A stretch of DNA of 16,940 bases from Ruminococcus flavefaciens. Lineage in GTDB: Bacteria; Bacillota_A; Clostridia; Oscillospirales; Ruminococcaceae. Positions 1 through 7,401 of the stretch are shown here, piece by piece. The notes beneath the pieces were generated by a model that saw only the letters and a program-made list of their open reading frames with translations, did not search any database and was not told the origin of the DNA. The position numbers and the translations under genes were made by a program. The DNA is taken from the NCBI GenBank assembly GCA_004556875.1, contig SFFP01000016.1, forward strand, positions 1 through 16,940, in the 5' to 3' direction. How positions within the stretch are numbered: position 1 is the stretch's first letter; each line of letters opens with the position of its first letter.

Positions 1-109
1 TTTTCCTTTCATATCGCCTTAAATATTACAATTAAGGAAAATTTCGGCATGAAATTATTACAAAAAAAATACAAATTCACAAGATTTAGTAATATCCGCC
101 TTCAAGTAG

Positions 110-138
110 TTGACATTTTGCTTTTTTACTGATAAAAT
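110..138 (+). promoter_or_regulatory. Sigma-A type promoter of the zinc-ribbon/PASTA pseudokinase gene
   Basis: TTGACA at 110-115 and TAAAAT at 133-138 are separated by exactly 17 bases, which is nearly the housekeeping consensus. The predicted transcript would start near 145 and carry a leader of about 45 nt before the TTG start at 190. No operator-like repeat was seen around it, so expression may be constitutive. Confidence 0.8.
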
Positions 139-189
139 AGATATGATGCCTATTTTGTGCATTTATTATTATTAGGAGGAGGAGCTGCT

Positions 190-2184
190 TTGGGAGACAG
201 TAAATTTTGCTACAGATGCATGGAACAATACGACGCATCGCTTCATGTATGTCCCGCTTGCGGATTTGTTGAAAGCGACGCTCATGACCCCATGTATGTC
301 CCACCCGGTACGATACTCCACGGCAAGTACCTCTGCGGTATTCTTCTGGAATATAACGGTGAGGGTGCTACATATATAGGAAGCGATATCTCTACCGGAA
401 AGAAAGTCCTCATAAGAGAATATGTCCCTATAACACTCTGCACCCGCGTAAAGAACAAACCTACTATCAGTGTAAACTACAATAACCTTGCCAAATACAA
501 GGCTTTCATGGCGGAATATACCGAGCTTAACAAGTCTCTTGCACGACTCAGGAACAATACCAATATACCGCCTGTTCTCGATATGTTTGCCGAGAACAAT
601 ACCACTTATACCATATTCGAGTACATCGAAGGCGTGAAAATGCTGGATTACCTGAAAGAAAATGCAGGTGAGCTAAGCTGGGAACAGGTATCAAAGATAT
701 TCCCTCCCCTTTTCACAACTATAGGGATACTCCATAATGCAGGTATAATCCACCGCGCTATAAGTCCTGATACTGTGTATATCACAGACAAGGGCGAGCT
801 GAAGCTCTCAGGATTCTGCGTTTCTGCTGTCAGAACTGTTGACGCAGGTCTTGAATATGAGCTTTTCAAGGGTTACGCTGCACCTGAGCAGTATTCTGCA
901 AGCAGCAGCAGCCGTCAGGGTTCATGGACTGATGTCTACGGTGTCAGCGCTCTTCTCTACAGAGCACTTACTGGCTGTATGCCCGTAGATTCAGTAAGCA
1001 GATTAAAGCACGATGACCTGCATGAGCCTCATTCACTCGATTCACGTATACCACGCCATGTTTCAAGAGTTATCATGGAGGGTATGAACTTAAACGGCAG
1101 AGACCGTATACAGACTATCACCGAGCTGGTAACAAGACTTTTCGAACAGCCTTCTGAGGAAGAGGAGGATATCGAAAATACAACTGTATTACAGGAGGCA
1201 CCTCCTGCACAGCCTGCATACGAACAGGCTGTATACGAACAGCCTCAGCAGCCGCAGTATCAGCAGCCTGAGCCTCAGCCGCAGAATGTTATCCACCAGC
1301 GCAGCACTCCTATCAACAGAAAGCCGCGCCGCGATGACAGCTACAGCTATGAAAAGGTAAATACCGTTGACAGGATAAAAGTTCCCATAATCATCGGACT
1401 GCTTCTTCTCGGTATACTTATGGCACTGGCTGTATTCATACTGAACATTTTCTCAAATAAAGATGAAGGATCTACTCCGTCCGCAAAGGCAAAACGTCCT
1501 GCGGTAACGGAAAATGTTATTGATGAGACCGAAACAACAAATGCTGCGGATATTGAAATGCCTGATCTGAAGAATAAATTCTTCGAGCCTACAAAGGAAA
1601 AGTGGAAGGATTATTTCGTACTTGATGCGGATTACGAATACAACGATGATTTCGACAACGATATGATCTTTGAGCAGGCTGTTAAAGCAGGCGATATGAT
1701 CTCTCAGGGTCAGGTCATCAAGGTAAAGGTCAGCAAGGGCAAGTCTTCCGCTTATATTCCTGATTTCTCTGGTCTTACTGTTGAACAGTACAAGAACGCT
1801 CTCGAAAAGGCTGGAATTTCCGACTTTAACTATCAGTTCGTAGAGTCAAAGAACTCCTACGGCAAGGCAAACTGCGTCGTAGAGCTTCAGGTCGACGGCA
1901 AGGTAGTCCACCCGAATGACTTATTCAGCAACAAGGACGGCAAGAAGCTTACAGTTTATTATGTTTCCGAGACATCAGAAGCACCTCAGCAGGTATACAC
2001 AACAGCTGCTCCGCAGACTGAGCCTGCTACAACACAAGCTCCTGCTACACAGGCTCCTGTTGCAACAACACAGGCTCCTGCACCGACAGAGCCGCCTACA
2101 GAAGCTCCACAGCCTACAGATCCACCTGCACCTGTTGAACAGCCTGTTGAACAGGGCGGCGAAGAAGGCGGAGAAGTTCAGTAA
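190..2184 (+). CDS. Zinc-ribbon, kinase-like (probable pseudokinase), PASTA membrane protein
   Basis: About 664 residues. The TTG at 190 is chosen as start because AGGAGGAGGAG at 174-184 sits just ahead of it; an in-frame GTG at 157 would place that ribosome site inside the gene. In order: a four-cysteine zinc ribbon (C7, C10, C21, C24), a Ser/Thr kinase-like fold (about 40-320), a Q/P-rich linker (334-367), one membrane helix (398-422), two PASTA-like repeats (about 457-520 and 524-594) and a Pro/Thr-rich tail. PASTA kinases sense cell-wall fragments and phosphorylate cell-division and wall proteins. Here the lysine of the usual VAIK motif is R76, HRD reads H188-R189-A190 and DFG reads G208-F209-C210. 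The structural APE (231-233) and a WTDVYG segment remain. I infer a catalytically dead, wall-sensing scaffold; weak or unusual ATP use cannot be excluded. It stands alone with its own promoter and terminator. Confidence 0.85.
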   Translation: MGDSKFCYRCMEQYDASLHVCPACGFVESDAHDPMYVPPGTILHGKYLCGILLEYNGEGATYIGSDISTGKKVLIREYVPITLCTRVKNKPTISVNYNNLAKYKAFMAEYTELNKSLARLRNNTNIPPVLDMFAENNTTYTIFEYIEGVKMLDYLKENAGELSWEQVSKIFPPLFTTIGILHNAGIIHRAISPDTVYITDKGELKLSGFCVSAVRTVDAGLEYELFKGYAAPEQYSASSSSRQGSWTDVYGVSALLYRALTGCMPVDSVSRLKHDDLHEPHSLDSRIPRHVSRVIMEGMNLNGRDRIQTITELVTRLFEQPSEEEEDIENTTVLQEAPPAQPAYEQAVYEQPQQPQYQQPEPQPQNVIHQRSTPINRKPRRDDSYSYEKVNTVDRIKVPIIIGLLLLGILMALAVFILNIFSNKDEGSTPSAKAKRPAVTENVIDETETTNAADIEMPDLKNKFFEPTKEKWKDYFVLDADYEYNDDFDNDMIFEQAVKAGDMISQGQVIKVKVSKGKSSAYIPDFSGLTVEQYKNALEKAGISDFNYQFVESKNSYGKANCVVELQVDGKVVHPNDLFSNKDGKKLTVYYVSETSEAPQQVYTTAAPQTEPATTQAPATQAPVATTQAPAPTEPPTEAPQPTDPPAPVEQPVEQGGEEGGEVQ

Positions 2185-2201
2185 CAACCTTATAAAAATA
2201 T

Positions 2202-2233
2202 GTCCCGAAACGTTATCGCTTCGGGACTTTTTA
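2202..2233 (+). terminator. Rho-independent terminator after the pseudokinase gene
   Basis: GTCCCGAA (2202-2209) pairs perfectly with TTCGGGAC (2220-2227) and is followed at once by a T-rich run. It lies 17 bases after the stop codon. Confidence 0.85.
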
Positions 2234-2245
2234 TATCTCCGCAAA

Positions 2246-2284
2246 ATCATAAAAGCCACAGCATCACACTGTGGCTTTTATGAT
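2246..2284. terminator. Bidirectional terminator between convergent genes
   Basis: A perfect 16-bp inverted repeat (2246-2261 with 2269-2284) closes a 7-base loop. The stem contains AAAAGCCACAG on one arm and CTGTGGCTTTT on the other, so either strand yields a hairpin with a T-rich flank. It sits 45 bases past the end of the minus-strand dockerin gene and is a second barrier for plus-strand transcription. Confidence 0.75.
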
Positions 2285-2329
2285 AAATTGTAAAGAAAAT
2301 CATTTATCAATCACGACCGCCGCTGCTAA

Positions 2330-5300
2330 TCAAAGCTTAGTACCACCCGAAAGCGTTCCACCGAAAGCAGCGAGCTGAGTCTGATCGAGCTGTTGGAAAT
2401 ATGCAGAACCGCTGAGAGTTCCACCTGTGTAGAATGATGCTCCTGAGCCGACCCCTGAGCCGCCTGCCTTGAGCTGACTTACAGCCTTGTCAACGATGAA
2501 GGAAACTATTACCTTTCCGTCGCTGCCAACAAGTGAAAGTCTTGTGTTTGCACTTACGGAAGCACTCTTGGTAACAGAAGCTGTCATTTCGCTTCCGCCC
2601 ATGCTCATGCCGCCTGACGGACAATCCGATACCCATACGCCGCCGTTTACCTTTATCGTACTGCCGCCGTCGCCGCAGTCGAAAGGCTCGTTGCCGTTAG
2701 ATACGAGATAACCGCCGTTTATTTCAATATTGCCGTTTGAATCATAACCATCGTGGTCGCCGTTAGCTGTATTGACTATGGCAAAACCACCGTTGAACTG
2801 CATAATGTAATCGCCGCTGTTTCCGCCGCCGAAACCGCCTCTTCCGAAGCCGCCGCCGCCCTGTCCCCAGGGCATACCTGTGTTTCCGCTGCCTGAACCG
2901 TCACTGCCGCCTGCTGCGTTAAAGCCGTCGTCAGTGGAGTTGACGATAACAGAACCGCTGTTCTGATAAATTTTCTGTGCTTCGATACCTTCATAGCACT
3001 TTTCAACGTATACTACGATATCATCGTATTTGCCGCTGTCCTTAGTACCGATAGTGAGGTTATGGTCAGCATGAGCACCATCATCAGCAGACGAGAGCTT
3101 CAGCTCACCGCCGATAAGCTGCATATCGCCGCCGCAGTGTATAGCATCATCAGAAGAATCAATGGTTATCCTGCCGCCATTGATAGTGATATCGCCAACG
3201 CTCTGCCATGTTGTGCCTGCCTCGTCATAAAGACCTACAGCCTTGATGCCCTTTGCGGATACATCGGTCTTGTTGGAGTTTCCGTCCATACCCATACCGC
3301 CGCCGGGTCCGCCCAAGCCGCCTGTATTTCCGCCTGCTGCTGTACCGCTGCCTGTGTAGGAGCTTCCCTCATATGTCTTGATAGTAAGGTCGCCGCCGTT
3401 CATTGTAAAGAACTGCTCTGCTGAAATACCGTCAGCGTAAGACTCTATATTGATAGTACCGCCGTTGACAGTTACCAGTCCAAGCTGTTTTGCTGTTGAA
3501 GAAACATCGGTAGAAGTAGCCTTTATGCCGTCTCCTGCCTTTGTTTTTACGGTCACAGAGAGATTTGAGTAATCCACCTCAGTACCGTCAGAGGAAGTAT
3601 TGCCGATAGTAACAGTGTCCTTAGCGCGGATACCGTCATCAGCCGCATTAACGACCAGAGTGCCGTTATATATTTTTATATCATCCTTGCCTACGATAGC
3701 GTCTGCCGCATTGCCGTTTACAGTGAGCTTGCCCTTACCCTTGAACTTTATATCGTCCTTTGAGTAGACAGCTCCTGTATCGCCGTCAGCATTGGTGTAA
3801 CCCGTACCGTCGGAAATAGTGTTTTCTGTGCCGTTCTTAGCTGAGATAACTACCTCATCTGCGATAGATGCTATGTATATAGGAGAATTTTCAGTATTTG
3901 TCAGGCTCATGCCGCTGAGGTCAAGCTCAACGACGCCGTCGGGATAAACAGCCTTGTCTACGTCAACAACGATCTGTCCGCCAGTCATCTCGCCGGTTAC
4001 TGTAAAAACACCGGGCTGAGAAATCGTGCAGATGTTGTTTTCGACCTTTGCCTCTGTAGAAGCATTTGTGGACATACCTGCATCAGAAAGAGTTATTGTA
4101 AGCTCGTCGGGAGCATTTGAAGGAGGAACATTAACTCCCTCAGCAGCACCTGCAAGATTAACATTATCAAATACATTCACACCGTTACTTACTGCAAAGA
4201 GCGATTCTTCATCGTTGGTATGTGTGATCCACTTGCCTGCGCTTGTGTTGGTGAAATGCGTAGTTCCTGCCTTTATAGTGTCTGAGCTTATGAGGATATA
4301 TTTGAACTTCTTTGTGAAATCCGCAGTCACCTTTTGTGCTGTGCCGTTCATTGCTTCCCACTCTAAAATGTTGGACTTTTTCCATGTTCCGTCCTTTTCA
4401 TTTGTTGCGTCAGCAGCACAGTTAAGTAAAATCACAGGCTGAGTCTCAGATTTTACAAGATTTACATCTGCCTGATTATCGGTTGCTGTAGCGATAACAG
4501 TACCGCCTGTGATATTAATTCCTGTTACAGCTGTAAGACCTCTGTCGCCGCCTGCAATGAGACTGCCGCCGCTTGCATCAATAGTAGTTTCAGCCTGTAC
4601 AGCGTCATTGCCAGCCTTTATCTTAGTGATACCGCCTGAGAAAGCAACTGCTCCCTTGCCGGACTTGATACCGTCACCCTCAGCATCAACATTTAAAGTA
4701 CCGTCCTTGACAGTAACGGACTTCTTGCCCTTGATACCGTCGGTCTTGTCTGTAGAGTTGAGTGTGGTAACTGTGATGTTGCCGCCGTTGATCTTGATAT
4801 CGTTGTTGCAGGAGATACCTGTCTGAGTATTAGCGGTAAGCTCCAGAACTCCGTCACCTTTTTCGCCGCCCTTGATAGTAAGGTCGTCCTTAGCTTCAAT
4901 AACAGCTTCGCCGAGATGATCGCCTGCATAAGCAGTATCTCCATCGGTAATAGTATTAGTAGTGCCGTCAACGATATTTATAGATGTATTTTCTGCATTT
5001 GTCACAAGTATAGCAGGAGCGCTCTTGCCTGTGATGTTAGCATTATTAAGGAATATCTTTACTGTGTCAGGGTCTGCAGCAGAATCTGCGATGTTGATGT
5101 TTATCTGTCCGTCGTCGAGAGTACCGTCAACATAGAACTCACCCGAATGAGTGATAGTAACTGTAGTTCCGTCAACTGACGCGTTGTCTCCCTCGACCTC
5201 TATTGAAGTATTCTTGAGATGTATCTTTGTTACGTCGCTTACAGGATCATCGGTCTTGCCGCTGCTGAGTGTGCCCTTGCCAAGAAGAAACATCTGTATA

Positions 5301-5596
5301 GCATTGGCATCGTTGTTTGAAACGCCGTCATTTGCACCGTTGCAGTCTGCATTTATCCAGCCCTGCTGAGTGATAGCGTGTTCGTCTGAACCGCCAAGAC
5401 CATATTTGTCGGGATTTGCAAGTGCCTGCATAATGATAACAGCATCAGAAAGATCGACCTGTCCGTCAAAGTTTGCGTCGCCCACAAGTGTTGGCTTGCC
5501 TGTCTCAGCCGCACTGCCCACGAAAGGAACTGCTGCTGTTGCAAAACATAAAGCCGAAATACCTGCAAGAAGCTTCTTTAAGCTTGATTTCTTCAT
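2330..5596 (-). CDS. Secreted dockerin protein with two Cthe_2159-like carbohydrate-binding beta-helix domains
   Basis: About 1088 residues from the ATG at 5596. In-frame ATGs at 5602 and 5605 lie too close to the GGAG at 5607-5610. Residues 1-30 form a signal peptide (basic start, hydrophobic core, SAA end). A dockerin follows (39-110) with a canonical first calcium loop (DANFDGQVDLSD, 40-51) and an irregular second one near 83-96. Next come two homologous copies of a parallel beta-helix domain (about 123-485 and 498-1088). Each opens with the same layout, has TNTI/ENTI-SDG-like turns, repeated INGG coils and a ladder of DGI/DAI/DDG motifs. Gly-rich loops at 746-776 and 898-930 interrupt copy two. 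The fold resembles the Cthe_2159 family (Pfam DUF4353), described as binding cellulose and acidic polysaccharides. I infer an extracellular, cohesin-anchored binding protein; weak lyase activity cannot be excluded. The gene is monocistronic and divergent from gpx. Confidence 0.85.
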   Translation of the reverse strand: MKKSSLKKLLAGISALCFATAAVPFVGSAAETGKPTLVGDANFDGQVDLSDAVIIMQALANPDKYGLGGSDEHAITQQGWINADCNGANDGVSNNDANAIQMFLLGKGTLSSGKTDDPVSDVTKIHLKNTSIEVEGDNASVDGTTVTITHSGEFYVDGTLDDGQININIADSAADPDTVKIFLNNANITGKSAPAILVTNAENTSINIVDGTTNTITDGDTAYAGDHLGEAVIEAKDDLTIKGGEKGDGVLELTANTQTGISCNNDIKINGGNITVTTLNSTDKTDGIKGKKSVTVKDGTLNVDAEGDGIKSGKGAVAFSGGITKIKAGNDAVQAETTIDASGGSLIAGGDRGLTAVTGINITGGTVIATATDNQADVNLVKSETQPVILLNCAADATNEKDGTWKKSNILEWEAMNGTAQKVTADFTKKFKYILISSDTIKAGTTHFTNTSAGKWITHTNDEESLFAVSNGVNVFDNVNLAGAAEGVNVPPSNAPDELTITLSDAGMSTNASTEAKVENNICTISQPGVFTVTGEMTGGQIVVDVDKAVYPDGVVELDLSGMSLTNTENSPIYIASIADEVVISAKNGTENTISDGTGYTNADGDTGAVYSKDDIKFKGKGKLTVNGNAADAIVGKDDIKIYNGTLVVNAADDGIRAKDTVTIGNTSSDGTEVDYSNLSVTVKTKAGDGIKATSTDVSSTAKQLGLVTVNGGTINIESYADGISAEQFFTMNGGDLTIKTYEGSSYTGSGTAAGGNTGGLGGPGGGMGMDGNSNKTDVSAKGIKAVGLYDEAGTTWQSVGDITINGGRITIDSSDDAIHCGGDMQLIGGELKLSSADDGAHADHNLTIGTKDSGKYDDIVVYVEKCYEGIEAQKIYQNSGSVIVNSTDDGFNAAGGSDGSGSGNTGMPWGQGGGGFGRGGFGGGNSGDYIMQFNGGFAIVNTANGDHDGYDSNGNIEINGGYLVSNGNEPFDCGDGGSTIKVNGGVWVSDCPSGGMSMGGSEMTASVTKSASVSANTRLSLVGSDGKVIVSFIVDKAVSQLKAGGSGVGSGASFYTGGTLSGSAYFQQLDQTQLAAFGGTLSGGTKL

Positions 5597-5664
5597 AAAC
5601 ATCATTCTCCTTTTTTAATTTATCCCCAGATACAAACGCCCTGATATCGTTTGACTATGGTTTG

Positions 5665-5670
5665 ATTATA
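5665..5670 (-). promoter_or_regulatory. Candidate -10 box for the dockerin/beta-helix gene
   Basis: A perfect TATAAT reads on the minus strand at 5670-5665, about 70 bases ahead of the start codon. No good -35 hexamer lies 16-18 bases upstream, so the promoter may be weak or activator-dependent. A 15-bp partial palindrome at 5682-5696 occupies the -35 area. Confidence 0.4.
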
Positions 5671-5791
5671 GTTGAAATACCTTAAAATAATCTTAACTCT
5701 TTCCTAAATCCAACATATTTCACTAATTTTTCACCTTTCAGAAGAAATGTGATGATTTTAAGTTTAAATAATAAAATATATGAGAAAGCTC

Positions 5792-5820
5792 TTGACAAAT
5801 CATCAAACTTAGTATATAAT
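5792..5820 (+). promoter_or_regulatory. Sigma-A type promoter of gpx
   Basis: TTGACA (5792-5797) and TATAAT (5815-5820) are both perfect consensus hexamers with a 17-base spacer. The predicted leader is about 55 nt and ends in a strong AAGGAGG (5868-5874) seven bases before the ATG at 5882. The match predicts strong expression unless repressed. Confidence 0.9.
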
Positions 5821-5881
5821 AAAAGCATAGAAAAGATTGATTTCAATTAAATTGTATAAAATCATTTAAGGAGGAAAATAT

Positions 5882-6424
5882 ATGTCAGTTTATGATTATT
5901 CTGTAAAGGCACAGGATGGCAGCGAGGTAGCTCTTGAAAATTACAAGGGTAAGGTGCTTCTCATTGTAAATACAGCTACAGGCTGCGGATTTACACCTCA
6001 GTATGACGAGCTTCAGGACATCTATGAGGAGTTTCAGGACAAGGGTCTGGAAATACTCGATTTTCCATGCAACCAGTTCGGCGAACAGGCTCCCGGCAGC
6101 GATGAAGAGATACACTCATTCTGCACAGGCAGATTTGGCATAACATTCCCCCAGTTTTCAAAGATAGAGGTCAACGGTGAGAACGCAGACCCACTGTACA
6201 AATGGCTCGTCGCAAACAGCAGCTTTGAAGGCTTCGGCAAGAGTCCTGCAGGACTCGCTATGAGCGGAGTCCTCAAGCTCAAGGACAAGGATTACAAGAA
6301 CAACAGCAATATCAAATGGAACTTCACAAAGTTCCTCATCGGCAAGGACGGACAGCTTCTCGGCAGATTTGAGCCTACTATACCAATGAAAAAGGTAAGA
6401 GAGGCTGTTGAGAAAGCTCTGTAA
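5882..6424 (+). CDS. gpx: Glutathione peroxidase family thiol peroxidase (Cys type)
   Basis: 180 residues, the usual length of bacterial GPx proteins. It reduces hydrogen peroxide and organic hydroperoxides in the cytoplasm. The family signatures are present: peroxidatic C35 in GCGFTPQYDEL (the selenocysteine site of animal enzymes), the FPCNQFGEQ block (61-69) with Q65 or a nearby Gln as active-site partner, and WNFTKFLIG (146-154) supplying Trp and Asn. C81 in SFCTGRFGITFP lies where yeast-type Cys-GPx enzymes carry the resolving cysteine. This points to a thioredoxin-reduced 2-Cys mechanism rather than true glutathione dependence, which suits an anaerobe without obvious glutathione. It has its own strong promoter and terminator, so it stands alone as an oxidative-stress gene. 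Confidence 0.93.
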   Translation: MSVYDYSVKAQDGSEVALENYKGKVLLIVNTATGCGFTPQYDELQDIYEEFQDKGLEILDFPCNQFGEQAPGSDEEIHSFCTGRFGITFPQFSKIEVNGENADPLYKWLVANSSFEGFGKSPAGLAMSGVLKLKDKDYKNNSNIKWNFTKFLIGKDGQLLGRFEPTIPMKKVREAVEKAL

Positions 6425-6467
6425 GCATAAGTTAACGCCTTCATAATTCCCCCCAATATATATGGTG

Positions 6468-6500
6468 ACCGAGCCACGCACTGTGACTCGGTTCTTTTTT
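6468..6500 (+). terminator. Rho-independent terminator after gpx
   Basis: ACCGAGCCAC (6468-6477) pairs with GTGACTCGGT (6483-6492) with one internal mismatch and a 5-base loop, followed by a run of T to 6500. It separates gpx from the pyrK operon. Confidence 0.85.
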
Positions 6501-6549
6501 CACTCTTTCGGACAAAAATGTGCATTATCACAGCAAAGTCCAAAACGTC

Positions 6550-6578
6550 TTGCAAAAACCTGTCTTTTGCAGTATAAT
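6550..6578 (+). promoter_or_regulatory. Sigma-A type promoter of the pyrK-pyrD-cca-pflA operon, with an inverted repeat in its core
   Basis: TTGCAA (6550-6555) and TATAAT (6573-6578) are 17 bases apart. A 7-bp inverted repeat, TGCAAAA (6551-6557) and TTTTGCA (6565-6571), spans the -35 box and the spacer, a typical place for a repressor operator. The leader of about 45 nt is too short to hold a PyrR attenuator. Confidence 0.8.
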
Positions 6579-6630
6579 ATATGTATAGACTCAAAAAGCC
6601 TTTTAACGACTGAAATTCAAGGAGGTCAAT

Positions 6631-7401
6631 ATGAAATATACTCAGGGTCAGTATATAATTACTGAAAAAACTGCTATTGCCCGTGAGATATGCAGTTTCA
6701 CAATCTCATGTCCCGAGGTGGCTGCTGCTGCCTGTCCCGGACAATTCGTTCATATACGTGCAAAGGGATATACTCTCCGCAGACCTATCTCTATCTGCGG
6801 TATCGACAAGGAGAAAGGAACTCTCCGCATCGTATTCGAGATACGCGGCGAAGGTACTGCCGAGATAGCTAAACTCAACAAGGGCGATCTTGTGGATATG
6901 CTCGCACCGCTGGGACATGGTTTTACTGTTGATCCCTCTTATAAAAAGGTGATCCTCATCGGCGGCGGTATCGGTACTCCGCCTATGCTCCCTCTTGCTA
7001 AGGCTTACGGCGAAAAGGCTGTGGCTATAAGCGGATTCAGAAATGCTTCTGCTGTAATTCTTCAGGAGGACTTCCGCAAAACAGGCGCTGAAGCTATCCT
7101 CTGTACAGATGACGGCTCAGCAGGTATTCACGGCTTTGTTACACAGCCCCTCAAGGAGCTTGCCGAAAAAGGCGGTATCGACGCAGTTTACGCCTGCGGT
7201 CCTATGCCTATGCTCAAGGGCGTTGCCGCTATCTGCAAGGAAAACGGCATATTCTGTCAGATATCACTTGAAGAGCGTATGGCTTGCGGAATTGGTGCTT
7301 GTCTTGGCTGTGCCTGCCGCACAGTCCGCAATGATGAAGAATATTTCGCTCATGTCTGCAAGGACGGTCCTGTATTCAATGCTGAGGAGGTGCTCTGGTA
7401 A
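6631..7401 (+). CDS. pyrK: Dihydroorotate dehydrogenase B, electron transfer subunit PyrK
   Basis: 256 residues, typical for PyrK. It carries electrons between PyrD and NAD through FAD and a 2Fe-2S cluster, letting the cell oxidise dihydroorotate to orotate in pyrimidine synthesis with NAD+ as acceptor. The N-terminal ferredoxin-reductase-like barrel holds the flavin motif RRPISICG (50-57). The NAD-binding part begins at ILIGGGIGTPPM (108-119), and CGP at 189-191 is the usual late motif of the fold. The C-terminal iron-sulfur region has C219, C224, C227 and C243 in the CxGxGxCxGC spacing; C229 is an extra cysteine. AAGGAGG at 6619-6625 sets the start. It is first in the operon, and its stop overlaps the pyrD start by one base, which suggests coupled translation of the two subunits. 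Confidence 0.96.
   Translation: MKYTQGQYIITEKTAIAREICSFTISCPEVAAAACPGQFVHIRAKGYTLRRPISICGIDKEKGTLRIVFEIRGEGTAEIAKLNKGDLVDMLAPLGHGFTVDPSYKKVILIGGGIGTPPMLPLAKAYGEKAVAISGFRNASAVILQEDFRKTGAEAILCTDDGSAGIHGFVTQPLKELAEKGGIDAVYACGPMPMLKGVAAICKENGIFCQISLEERMACGIGACLGCACRTVRNDEEYFAHVCKDGPVFNAEEVLW

Noticed and set aside
10..12. Possible start (ATG AAA GGA AAA) of a minus-strand gene leaving the window on the left, with AAGG just upstream
   Set aside because: Only four codons are visible, too little to support a gene. The stretch 1-109 otherwise holds only AT-rich sequence with no supported feature.
1916..2293. Plus-strand Leu/Gln/His-rich frame over the end of the pseudokinase gene
   Set aside because: It is the out-of-frame reading of the Pro/Thr-rich tail repeats and runs through two terminators.
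2820..3400. CCG-rich stretches that look like a DNA repeat array
   Set aside because: They encode the Gly-rich loops and INGG turns of the beta-helix protein in frame, with no regular spacer-repeat structure; not CRISPR.
6579..6630. PyrR-type attenuator before pyrK
   Set aside because: The leader is too short and has no terminator/antiterminator pair.
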